Below are positions 22,254 through 30,779 of a stretch of DNA of 30,779 nucleotides, in pieces (the stretch's first letter is position 1; each line of letters begins with the position of its first letter). Location of the stretch: the NCBI GenBank assembly GCA_025529335.1, contig JAMYHX010000507.1:1-30779 (forward strand), written 5' to 3'. This stretch comes from Rhizopus sp. PT2906. Taxonomy: Eukaryota > Mucoromycota > Mucoromycetes > Mucorales > Rhizopodaceae. The notes under the pieces were generated by a model. That model was not told the DNA's origin, made no database searches, and saw only the letters and a list, made by a program, of their open reading frames with translations. Made by a program: the position numbers and the translations under genes.

Positions 22254-22739
22254 AAAGAAAATAATAATAAAAAAAACGTAAGATATTACATAGTACAGGC
22301 ACTTATAATTATTCTTTGTGCCACGTGTGAGACTTAAACTCTTTGTGAAACTAGTGATCTATCTTGCTATTGTATCTTGTCAGCTAATTTAGTTATGTAC
22401 TCTAATTCTTGTCTATTAAGCTTAATTTCAATAGTAAACAAATATATTTAGTATCATGTTACAATAATAAAAAGTCCAAGCTTACATGTTAATGGTTACA
22501 TTAAAGAGCTCTTCTGACAGACAATGAAAATGGGTCTGAGTATGCTGATACTTTTGACCACGTCCCCTAATCGTAAGTTGAAATCATACATAGGTTTGTA
22601 TAGACTTTTTTGTTATACTTCTTTAATGAGCTGCGATTGTATTTTTTCAATCATCATTTAACTTTTGTATCTACGTTAAAGATACTCTCCCTGCTTTCAT
22701 CGCGTCGCGACCCTTACCTTTTCTTTTTTGAAGTGTATA
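22254..22739. other. Spacer upstream of the RGS gene
   Basis: This should hold the RGS promoter. It contains poly-A/T patches and a short GC palindrome (CGCGTCGCG) at 22701-22709. No gene was seen. Confidence 0.5.
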
Positions 22740-22920
22740 CAGTAGACACTCTATTATGAAATACAGCAATAAGAAATATTCATGATTATGGAATGCTATT
22801 CTCGAAGGACTTCATCGTTTTAAATTTCCTGTGATATTCATCTGGATTGTCGATGTATAAGCTGCAATATGAAATGTCATTCGTGCTGCCGATAGGTATT
22901 CCGTAATCGAGAGTCTACTG
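22740..22920. mobile_element. 181-bp pogo/Tigger-like MITE with TA target duplication
   Basis: The left end reads CAGTAGACACTCTATTATGA. The right end, read on the other strand, is CAGTAGACTCTCGATTACGG, continuing with GAATACC (left: AAATACA). These are imperfect terminal inverted repeats of about 26 bp. TA dinucleotides flank both sides (22738-22739 and 22921-22922), as expected for Tc1/mariner/pogo insertion. The CAGTAGACTCTCGATTA-type terminus is characteristic of pogo-like elements. There is no coding capacity inside. Confidence 0.7.
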
Positions 22921-23160
22921 TACTGTTTTATTAAAAATAAATTTCAGAAAGAGGATAAAATTATGACATGTATGAAAAAAATGATTGGCACATATTAAGA
23001 AAAGTATTTACGCAATGGTTAAAAATAAAATGCGTGCGAAAGGAGACAACATACAAATGAGAGTAATAAGTACCAAGGAGAGAGAATATAAAGAATCATA
23101 CAGTTAGTTATGTAAGAAAATTATTACTATATATAACTTACCCCGAAGGCATCTAGATGT

Positions 23161-23180
23161 GTCCTAGCGATAACTAGGAC
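23161..23180. other. Perfect hairpin over the Fanzor-fragment stop
   Basis: GTCCTAG and CTAGGAC are exact complements around a six-base loop and span the TAG stop at 23174-23176. It is the first of two hairpins at the 3' end of the Fanzor-like fragment. Confidence 0.5.
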
Positions 23181-23479
23181 GGAGAACTGTCTATGCGTAT
23201 TCTAGTTCTTGGTTGCTCCTGATCGTCCACTCTTCTTTGACATCTTGTAGGAGCAACAGCAACCCGGAGAAACCTATGAGGAACCATGCCATTACGTCGA
23301 AGCCCATGAAGGATGTGCATGTAGTTGAGACAAGCAGCAACATCCCTGTTCCATAAGCGATATCTATCTGGTGCTGCCATGGCGGGTCTACAGTATGGAT
23401 TGGTGCATCTACATGTCCGTACACTCCCACTTACGAACCTAGTCAAAACGTCCCTGAATTTTTTCTTCACCGTTTCCAT
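23174..23479 (-). pseudogene. Fanzor-like C-terminal fragment (zinc ribbon and RuvC-III motif)
   Basis: Read from Met 23479, the first 20 residues overlap transposase sequence in a different frame. From about 23425 the frame becomes a zinc-ribbon tail. RTCRCTNPYCRP supplies Cys ligands, and RYRLWNRDVAACLNYMHILH matches the W-NRD-x-AA-x2-NY/NI block whose Asp completes the RuvC site. RRNGMVPHRFLR is the usual family end. A further 29 residues run to TAG at 23174. This type of C-terminus is common in Fanzor-like proteins of Mucorales. It differs clearly from the remnant at 13329-13907, so it comes from another lineage. The local DNA is visibly richer in G and C than its surroundings. All upstream Fanzor domains are absent. 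Confidence 0.68.
23212..23257. other. 9-bp inverted repeat in the Fanzor-fragment tail
   Basis: GTTGCTCCT (23212-23220) and AGGAGCAAC (23249-23257) are exact complements with a 28-nt spacer. GGTTGCT at 23211 can also pair with AGCAACC at 23258-23264. Guide RNAs of TnpB/Fanzor systems often derive from the 3' end of the nuclease gene, so structure here is of interest, but a role is inference. Confidence 0.45.
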
Positions 23480-24084
23480 CTACAGGCTGAAATTGGGATT
23501 TTTTTGAGTGACAAGTTACATTCAGTTCTTACAAAATTGTAGACAGTGCTTTTAGAGACCTTGAGATCCTGAAACCTTTGAAGTAGTCGCTCCATTACTT
23601 GCTCCAAGGCGACTGAAGGATTCTCATCTATATACTCCAAGATCACTTGCTTGTGTTCGTCACGAAGTATACGCAGGCGACCGGTTTTCTTATGCTTTAT
23701 AAAAATACTATCAGGATCCGTTTTGTACATTTGAGCCCATCTTTGAGCTGTGCGAACATGAATACCTAATTGTTTTGCAGCAGCTGAAGCACTCATAACT
23801 TTCTCAAACATCAGTTTAAAGAATCTAACTTTGTCTTGATCCGTGTAGAGTGTGTATACTCGCTTACTCAACGCCTCCTTCATGCAAACATCTACGTCAT
23901 CTTTTGCCATAGAGCCTACGTCGAAATTATTCTCCTGAGGCTGATTATGCAAATACTGAGTGTGTGAACTAACTGTTTCTAAAGCATATCGCTCCTCATC
24001 AATGATGTAGTCCATAGGCTCAGGTCTACCGTATTCATCAACTGCATTACCGTGCCCGTCTTCGTAGAAAATTTGAAAGCTCAT
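23412..24084 (-). pseudogene. IS630/Tc1-type transposase, N-terminal part, frameshifted and truncated
   Basis: From Met 24084 the frame reads about 200 residues with an acidic N-terminus. A helix-turn-helix follows (SASAAAKQLGIHVRTAQRWA), then a second DNA-binding module (ILEYIDENPSVALEQVMERL and KVSKSTVYNFVRTECNLSLKK). The frame then hits a seven-base A run (plus-strand Ts 23499-23505). Shifting there restores a typical continuation (SQFQPVDGNGEEKIQGRFD, stop, VRKWECTDM), in which TAG at 23441-23439 sits where Trp is expected. The DDE catalytic domain never appears: after TDM the sequence becomes the Fanzor fragment. So the gene is broken by a frameshift, a stop and loss of its catalytic half. 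The family call rests on the paired HTH layout and the SLKK and RFDWV-like motifs. Confidence 0.72.
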
Positions 24085-24282
24085 TTTGTAATACTCAGTA
24101 TTAGTGAGAAGAAATAAAAGAGCTGACAGTGCTTTCATGCTTAATATACACGACAAAGCTTCTACATATACAACATTTAATTTGTCAGCAAGCGAAAACA
24201 ACCAATGGTAAACGTGACAATAGAATTTAACGATCGCGAATTTTACTCTTGGCATCAGTGTCAATAATTTTTGGAAAAACTG

Positions 24283-24817
24283 TATAACACAATTGTATCT
24301 ATGATGTTGATCAATAGTTATAGAAAATACTGATATGCTCTTCTTATTAAGAATCAAGACCAGAGAGGAACTCGATATAAAGCGTATAATCAACAAGGCT
24401 TGTCATTTTACTGACGAACTAAAAAAAAAAAAAAAAAAAAGGTATTTTAGGCTAAACGTATAATATAGGTTTCAATATATACTAATTGTTTTCACTAGAA
24501 TGTCCATTCTTTAAACAAGCATTATTTGGTGCTTTCAAGAAGAACACAGTATTTTTGCACGTGAGTTGTAATAACCGGAAAAGAATTCTCATATGAGAAC
24601 CTGCGCGTTCACTGATTCCACACTGCGTAATGAGCGCACTATTCCCAGAAGCTAACGTGGTATGTTTGTAAAATTTACAATATAATATATACATAAAAGT
24701 TAAAGCAGCATTTATCCCAATAAGATGTAGCTGTGAAAGCTATTCTCTGCATTTATTGAGTAATAGTAAGTAAAATGATTACAAGTAACTTGTTCAAAAA
24801 CATAAATATGCCTAGCT
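24283..24817. other. Spacer beside the Tc1-like remnant
   Basis: This contains a 20-nt A run (24421-24440) and AT-rich DNA covering the 3' side of the small Lys-rich gene. No gene was recognised. Confidence 0.5.
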
Positions 24818-25027
24818 TTAAGAAAAGCCCTTCTTGGCCATTTCTGCCTTTTCGTTTTTCTAATGTAAAGCCAAAGGTTCAACAAAGTTCTTGTAAAGAT
24901 TAAGGAAGCTTGATTTTACCTTTTGTTTACGCTTCTTTTGTTCTTCTTTCTTTTCGGTTTTAGACTTGGGACGATTCTTGTCGACATTTTGATTCACGTC
25001 TTTGTTAGTATTATGTTTCTTGGGCAT
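24818..25027 (-). CDS. Small Lys-rich protein, 49 aa, 2 exons
   Basis: Minus-strand exon 25027-24920 (36 codons) joins exon 24859-24818 across a 60-nt intron with a GTAAAA donor and an ATTAG acceptor, phase 0. The product begins MPKKHNTNKDVNQNVDKN and ends NEKAEMAKKGFS. About a third of the residues are Lys, most of the others Asn, Gln and Glu, with no hydrophobic core, so it is probably disordered or one long charged helix. Support for reality: clean splice signals, codons with fairly high C/G at third positions (AAG, CGT, GTC), and a change of composition exactly at the splice sites. Reading through the intron adds a hydrophobic tail ending at a TAG, which looks like intron sequence. No homologue was recognised; a nucleolar or ribosome-associated role is only a guess. 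Confidence 0.6.
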
Positions 25028-27931
25028 TATAGATATTTCTTAGACTATGAAAATAAAAGAAACATTAAATAACACGCCTCTCATTTATAGCCAGTCCTGA
25101 AGCTACAAGGGTTCTATGTGATAGCGTGTGAATGGCGGTTATTATTGGATAAAGATATGGGCGTTTCTTTAACTTTATTAAATTTATGCAGCTGTAGAAA
25201 CACCCTCCAAGAAAACTTCCCTTCCTTTGCGAGATGTTTTATTATATGCGTCAGTACACAGTTACAAAATCTATATCATGTAAAAAATATAAGGGGGAGG
25301 AGTAAGGGGGTTACCGAAAAAGTAACTTTTGCAGAAAACAAGCAGAAAATTTCTTCCGTGATAGTTACTATAAATAACACTGCTCACTATAATATGAATA
25401 AGCTATCATTAATAAAATAGAAGCAACAAGCTCTAGTATCGACAAAAAAAAAAGACCGTTGTCTGCTATGGGTATATTTTAAGGCAGCATAACTTGTTAA
25501 ACCACACTAAAAAGCAATATATTCTGGCCATGTATCAGTTCTGCTAGTTCATAACCTTATTTTTCTACTTGGCGTAACGGAAAAGTATGTTTTCCCTTGT
25601 ATATTGCTAAATACAAAATACCATAAATCAAAAACCGGCTCATCTAAGCGTTGAATGTCAGAGTACCCATATGATCTGCACATAGTACTTTGCATAAATT
25701 TACTTCTTTTGCATGGTTTGAATAAGCTCGAAGATTGTTAACATGCCCCTGTCGCTTTGAGTTACCACGTAGCTATCAATGTGTGGATAATGAGGAGCGT
25801 GTATGTCTATAGTCTTTGTTTAAAAGCTAATTGTTACCTTTACTTTACTTCAATCAAAACAGCCTGTGAAATTCTTTACCGGCTATGTAGACGAAATTTA
25901 TGCTAAAGGCTCATCTGGGCTCGGAGATGACAGCGGAGAGTAGGGGTAACTTTCAGCTCTTGCTAACCAAGACGCTCTACTGCAAGTATAAAAAAGAACT
26001 GAAAAGAACAACAGACTTCAGTAACAGTACTGCACTACATGCTGTTAATGCATATATTACAGCTTTTTAGGATAGCCGATTCGTTCCTCAATCTAGCAAT
26101 ACGCTTTTTAAGCTTGCTTGATAATTCATAACGATATGCTAACGAATGCCTTACAATGCTTTATGAAAATCAAAAAAAGGCACTAATACCTATGGTATCA
26201 TTTTTTTTCTTCAAAAACCCCTTTATTACTTTTGCAAGCATATAAAAACTGTTACCTACAAGCCACGCTTATCTTCAATGTTGAACGTCTCCTGCAAAAG
26301 ATGTAACTACAACATCCTCATTTATGTATCAGTAATGCAATTGCCTAATTATCCATTTATCCGTCTTCGTTACTATCAGACAGAAACATACTTAAGTGTA
26401 TATCTTTATAATTAACACGAGAATAAGGTTAATAAACCGTAGGTGCTATACACGTCATCTGTGTACCTTTAGAGGAGGCTGGTGTACACGCGTGGCTGAT
26501 GAAAAATGTATTTCTCAAAGGAAGGGGGTCAACCGGAGATAAATTGCTTCCTGTACCTATGTGCTTGTATGTAACCGGTTCATGCCCTATTGCTGTCGAT
26601 CATGTCATAGCTGACATTAGGCTGTAATATGAAAGCATTGTAAGATATTGGGTAGCCATGACAACATAATCTTCGGTAAAAGTGAAGGCATGGCTTTTGG
26701 TAGCTCATTCATGACGCATTCAGTTGTTGTTACCAATAGCTTAAAGCAGTGGCAAGTATCCTTAACTATGTGTGATATAAAGTAAGGGGAATAATTCTAG
26801 TTAGATAAAGAAGATCAAGTAGCCTTCATCGTGTTTGAATGTTGAAAAAAGAAAAAACTTGTATGACTCTTGCACATGAGGTGCGGGGTTCTCTTTTGGG
26901 GAACTGAAGTTTAAAATGGATTATTAATACTACATACATAGGCAGTTTTATTTATGCATCAGGTACGTTTCATCAACTTCAACACAAAAAGGAGACTCAG
27001 TTCTTACTTCAATACATGCACGGTTACACAATGATGATCGACAAAATCAGATAAATGTATACATAAACACATAATCAAAAGAGTAAAAACATATTTACAG
27101 AGAGGTTATGACCATAACAATAACAATATACTTTTTAGAATATGCAGCAGAATTTCTACTTACAACCCAGATGTATAGAACATAGAGCTGCATTATTCCC
27201 CAGATTAATATGCATTTACCACGCTTTCATGCCACGTGAAATCAGCTTTGCAGCAGAGATGCAAGGAGTTGGATATACGGATAAAAGAAGACAGAAAATG
27301 AAATAAAGGGGGGTAAATAAAAGATAACAAAATACTGTAGTACTCTCATGTGTGTAATACAGGGCTTGTTATATGAGTTCTTTTGTTGTCTTGATAACAT
27401 TAGTTTAGTTACAAAAGATTAATAATAAAGAAAAAGAGAGAGAAAACTGATAACAAAGACTAAATCGTTTAAGCGGGCTAACATTCGGTCCTTTCGGGGA
27501 CATGTTTTTCCAGTTCGGATTTAATGTCATTTTCCTTGATTATCCGAATGCATCCGCAGCAAATCTATAGATGAGCCTGTAAAAATATATTTATATAAAT
27601 GTTTGATAATATGATGTCTAGGATCTAAATTGACCAATGATATTGTATATTCGTTTCCACGAAAATAGACCCTCAGCTGTTGCTAAGAATATTTGGGTTT
27701 ATCTATAGTTTTATCAATTACAAATAAGCGGCCTATCAATTATCGGCACTACTTTTATGATTCATATACCAAATATAGTAATAAATGTACATTTTGCCGT
27801 AGAGCGCGCACACACGTACATACACACCTTCCAAGGTCTGGGCATATAAATAGAAAAATAAATCAAATTAAAAAATTTTTTTGTCTTTTCTTTTTCCTTT
27901 CATCTTATTTCATTGTACTTTATTATTTAAT
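25028..27931. other. Long gene-free spacer
   Basis: About 2.9 kb between the small Lys-rich gene and the kinase gene, which are divergent, so both promoters lie here. Open frames such as plus 25118-25420 (100 codons) have no family features. A pair of short inverted repeats is at 27488-27501 and 27514-27548. Alternating (CA)/(TA)-rich sequence is at about 27808-27828, near the kinase. A segment at 25965-26000 looks superficially like a tRNA on the minus strand but lacks a box B. Confidence 0.5.
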
Positions 27932-29547
27932 ATGCATTCTACTGCAACCATGGTCGACGTAAATCAATTAACAGATAAACTACAGCAAATTGACTTTAAT
28001 TCACCAGCCAAGATATTTCAGAATAAGCATGCTGTCCATCAATTCCACAATATTACACCTGATGTTTCTATGCCTGGCACACCATTATTATCTCCACATA
28101 ATAAAAGAAGTAGCCAAACATTATACGATTCTGATACCCATTCATTACCTACCACCGCTGTACATACACCCCCTTCTCTATCCCCTCATCATAGTGATGA
28201 TGACAATGACAAGCCCCGAGAAAAGAAGTCAAATGATAATGAAAAAGATAACTACTATCATAGCAGCAACAGTACTGTATCATTGCCATCAAGGCCAGCT
28301 ACACCTTCTCAATTCGTCTTTAAAAGACCTCAATATAATAAAGAATATCACCACACCCACTTTCATCATTTGGAAAAGAAGGATACCATATTTCACGACT
28401 TGAAAAGATTCTTTAAAGGGGATAAAAAGAAGAAGAAATTGCCTTCGATTGCAAGCAACAGTGATCTATCATTTGCTAATGAGTTTAATCGTGATCTGGA
28501 AGGCAAATATGGCAAGTGGGGTAAGTGTAGTAAAATAATGATTATTAATATGTAAGTCTTAACTAAATTTTTTTAGGTCGATTTGTAGGAAAGGGTGCCG
28601 GTGGGTCGGTGCGGTTGATTCGACGTAGTACAGATGGAAAAACATTTGCCGTGAAACAGTTCAGAAAACGAGGTCTAAATGAGCCAGAAAAAGAATATGT
28701 CAAGAAGGTCACTGCCGAGTTTTGTATTGGTTCTACATTACATCATCCCAATGTCATCGAAACTCTGGATATCATACAGGAAGGCCAAAACTTTTATGAG
28801 ATTATGGAGTTTGCCCCAAATGACCTATTCAACATCGTCATGAGTGGCAAAATGTCCCGTGAAGAAATCGCTTGTTGCTGGAAGCAGCTGTTGAATGGTG
28901 TTCGATATATGCAACAGATGGGCTTGGCTCACCGTGATCTCAAGTTGGATAATATGGTTTTGGACGAACGAGGCATTGTCAAGATTATCGATTTTGGTTG
29001 TGCTGTTGTCAACAAGTATCCATTTGAAACCAAGGTGCACAAGAGTAAAGGTATCTGTGGCTCCGATCCTTACATTGCTCCTGAACAATTTACTGAACCC
29101 GAGTATGATGCTCGTCTATCTGATTTGTGGTCCTGTGGTATCATTTTTATCTGTATGTCCATTCGTAGATTTCCTTGGAGACTTCCTCGTCCTGATAAAG
29201 ATCAATCTTACAAAAATTTTGTAACTCCTTCTACTGAAGGCGCCGAGAAATTATTCAAGATGCTTCCACGTGAATCAAGACCTATTATGAAACGCATCTT
29301 GAATCCAGATCCTGAAAAGAGATGCTCACTTGAAGATGTACTAAACGATGATTGGGTTAAATCAATTCCAACCTGCACCGTGGATCATCCTGAAAAGTCT
29401 CATGCTCATCACCTGTTGGTCGAACCAAGCTCTGAAGTAAAGGAATCTTGTAACATCATCGTTCTGGATCATGTACCTTCTACTTCGGAAGAATCTGAAT
29501 CTTCGGTCGAGACAAAGAAAAAGAAGAAGCATCGTTTACTTAAATAA
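27932..29547 (+). CDS. HAL4/SAT4-like serine/threonine protein kinase, 519 aa, 2 exons
   Basis: Exons are 27932-28520 and 28577-29547, joined in phase 1 so that the Gly-rich loop GRFVGKGAGGSV is rebuilt at the junction. Kinase landmarks follow: FAVKQF (ATP-binding Lys), LAHRDLKLDN (catalytic loop), KIIDFGCA (metal-binding Asp), SDPYIAPEQF (activation segment end), and SDLWSCGIIF with FPWRLP in subdomains IX-X. The FGCA form and the PW-x-x-P motif are typical of the fungal HAL/NPR group, which in yeast (Hal4/Sat4, Hal5, Npr1) stabilises and activates potassium and amino-acid transporters at the plasma membrane. Residues 1-190 are Ser/Thr/Pro/His-rich and regulatory. The C-terminus is a Ser/Glu stretch and a Lys-rich tail. 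A second Met at 27950 sits in a better initiation context (ACCATGG), so the true start may be six residues later. Confidence 0.9.
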
Positions 29548-29548
29548 T

Positions 29549-29590
29549 AACAACAACAACAACAACAATAACAACAATAATAGAAAACAA
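29549..29590. repeat. (AAC)n/(AAT)n tract after the kinase stop
   Basis: AAC and AAT trinucleotide repeats make up the start of the kinase 3' UTR, immediately behind the TAA. Confidence 0.8.
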
Positions 29591-29675
29591 TAACAATTTC
29601 TTTTTTGTAAATAGTAAAGTACATATTCTTATACATACAAACATAAACAAACAAATAAACATGCAGAAAACATCA

Positions 29676-30077
29676 CTATTTTCTTTCATTAATCAATCTT
29701 TCAATATCCTCTAATCCTTTAATTCCACTTGCTGCTCTTCCTCTTTCCCAGTCAACCACGATAGGACATCGAAGCACTTCTGGTTTATCCTTGATTATTT
29801 TGAATGCATCTTGTGCATTATCAATGATTTGACTTGCTTCAGGTAACAACATATCTTTCCATGGCGTCTTGCTTCCCAAATAGCTTGCTACTTGTCTTAA
29901 TTGTGTATCGGTTATGGGTTGTTTGTATTCATCCATGACATCGATACGATACTTTTCTTCTCCATCTGCATTCTTTTGTCGACTCTGAAGTAGCCTTAGG
30001 GCCGCTCTAGAATTATCCGATTTGACATTATGGAATAGCGTAAGAATAGGTAACGAACGTGGTGGTCTGAATGACAT
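29676..30077 (-). CDS. fmp46: Fmp46/DUF1687-like mitochondrial redox protein, 133 aa, single exon
   Basis: The frame runs from Met 30077 to the stop at 29676. The protein opens with a thioredoxin-type beta strand and helix (LPILTLFHNVKSDNSRAALR). It closes with the family signature CPIVVDWERGRAASGIKGLE. Fmp46-type proteins have an arsenate-reductase-like thioredoxin fold and were found in yeast mitochondria. At the usual active-site position the sequence is LFHNVKSDNS, so no Cys is present there, and redox activity by the standard mechanism is doubtful; C114 (LRCPIVVDW) is the only Cys. A further in-frame Met lies 11 codons upstream (30107) but would add a hydrophobic leader outside the conserved start. 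The gene is convergent with the kinase gene, with 128 bp between stops. Confidence 0.78.
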   Translation of the reverse strand: MSFRPPRSLPILTLFHNVKSDNSRAALRLLQSRQKNADGEEKYRIDVMDEYKQPITDTQLRQVASYLGSKTPWKDMLLPEASQIIDNAQDAFKIIKDKPEVLRCPIVVDWERGRAASGIKGLEDIERLINERK

Positions 30078-30707
30078 AGCGCAGTGAAAAAGAAAAATAA
30101 TGCTCAATTTGTGGAAATTAATAACATGCTGAGATTAAACAGAATCCCTGCTGACATGCAAAATATCACTTTAGCTCTCCTATAATTGACCAACTACTTT
30201 TTGCACCTTGACCAAGCGATTGATGCCTTGCGTTTTCACTAAATGCACTGAGTTATGGTTGGTCAATTTTCTTACCTAGCCTTTAGCTTTATATCAACTT
30301 GACTGCTCTTTTACTGAAAGTTCTAGATCATAGCGTAATTTCTGCAAAGACCTTTGAGTTTATATACATATTTTGTCATGACAAAACCCAAGTCACTTGC
30401 AAAAATCGAGTCAGCTACAGGACGAAGGTTTGCCCTTCTACTTTGTTTTTACAAGCAAAAGTTTTCAAGATAAAGACAATGGCTATTATTTGTAAGATGT
30501 GCGCGCGTGCAAACTAGAATTCCTTTAAATGCTTACAGCAATGCACGTATACTAACTGAAACTTGTCTTTTATTGTCACCATTAAGACATCTTTTAAACA
30601 AACAATAAACCATGACGAAAAGCCTAAATGTGCAGGAATAAATATAAGTCACATAATTATTACAAATTTGAAATGCTATTACCCTTCATAAGGAACGACC
30701 TGTAAGA
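30078..30707. other. Spacer upstream of the Fmp46-like gene
   Basis: This is the promoter side of the Fmp46-like gene. The octamer TTGACCAA occurs three times within 81 bp (30186-30193 and 30208-30215 forward, 30259-30266 inverted). No gene was recognised here; open frames such as plus 30299-30517 lack family features. Confidence 0.5.
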
Positions 30708-30779
30708 AAGACCAAATTAGAATATCGAATGAAGCTTAAAAATGAATCTTACTATCGTATGAGCGCACAACGTGCTCGT
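30708..30779 (+). CDS. Possible 5' part of a gene leaving the right edge
   Basis: The last 24 codons in this frame read KTKLEYRMKLKNES then YYRMSAQRAR, an amphipathic basic segment unlike translated spacer. An AG at 30705-30706 could be a splice acceptor, or translation could start at Met 30729. Only about 70 bases are visible, so the call is weak. Confidence 0.2.

Larger units (their letters stand above)
23101..24282 (-). mobile_element. Candidate decayed Tc1/IS630-type element carrying transposase and Fanzor fragments
   Basis: Suggested boundaries are TA-flanked CAGT termini. On the plus strand, TA at 23099-23100 is followed by CAGTTAGTTATG. On the minus strand, TA at 24284-24283 is followed by CAGTTTTTCCAAAAATTATT. 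The two ends share CAGTT and an AAAATTATT block but are otherwise diverged. The transposase start codon lies about 200 bp inside the 24282 end, as in many Tc1-like elements. The content is strongly mobile-element-like; the exact ends are uncertain. Confidence 0.45.

Noticed and set aside
23467..24396. A 309-residue transposase starting at 24396
   Set aside because: The first 104 residues are low-complexity and hydrophobic, and they cross the likely element terminus at 24282. The family-like sequence begins at Met 24084.
25118..25420. 100-codon plus-strand frame in the long spacer
   Set aside because: No ATG at its beginning, no motif, and no splice partners. Composition drifts into poly-basic and Asn-rich sequence typical of translated spacer.
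25965..26000. tRNA-like segment on the minus strand (GTAGAGCG followed by a TTAGC-containing loop)
   Set aside because: The D-arm-like and anticodon-like parts do not continue into a T-arm with a GTTCGA-type box B, and no acceptor stem pairs.
27488..27600. U6 snRNA candidate suggested by the GTCC-TTTCGG-GGAC hairpin
   Set aside because: The invariant ACAGAGA and AGC elements and the internal stem-loop are absent downstream.

Overview
The window looks like nuclear DNA of an early-diverging fungus, most likely Mucoromycota (Mucorales). The reasons are: AT-rich DNA with long A and T runs; genes split by many 47-116 nt introns with GTAAGT-like donors and CTAAC/CTAAT branch sites; canonical fungal families (Zn2Cys6/Fungal_trans regulator, HAL-type kinase, RGS protein, Fmp46, fungal fatty-acid dioxygenase); and decayed IS630/Tc1-type and Fanzor-type mobile sequences. 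The organism assignment is inference. No rRNA, tRNA or CRISPR array was found.

Layout. 1-123: 3' end of the mitochondrial ATP synthase beta gene. 124-2730: gene-free AT-rich spacer. 2808-4988 (+): Rex1-type 3'-5' RNA exonuclease, 7 exons. 5637-8148 (+): stand-alone heme fatty-acid dioxygenase, 7 exons, followed by a 77-nt A run. 8286-9463: no firm gene. 9464-11192 (-): AT-hook/PHD-finger protein, 4 exons. 11193-12980: spacer. 12985-13907 (-): coding debris, including a C-terminal Fanzor/TnpB-like piece. 14182-15807 (+): mitochondrial PP2C phosphatase (Ptc5/PDP-like). 15849-18900 (+): Zn2Cys6 transcription factor, 9 exons, only 41 bp behind the phosphatase. 18964-20568 (-): orphan protein with a WWE-like patch. 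21063-22253 (-): RGS protein. 22740-22920: pogo-like MITE. 23101-24282: decayed Tc1/IS630-like element whose transposase fragment runs into a second Fanzor C-terminal fragment. 24818-25027 (-): 49-residue Lys-rich protein. 25028-27931: long spacer. 27932-29547 (+): HAL4/SAT4-like kinase. 29676-30077 (-): Fmp46-like thioredoxin-fold protein. 30078-30779: spacer, possibly with the start of another gene at the edge.

Gene models were rebuilt by hand. For every multi-exon gene the exon lengths sum to a multiple of three and the splice phases agree. The neighbours do not form an evident pathway; this is ordinary mixed gene order broken up by mobile-element debris. The most unusual content is the two different Fanzor-like RuvC/zinc-ribbon remnants, one of them fused to a Tc1/IS630-type transposase.
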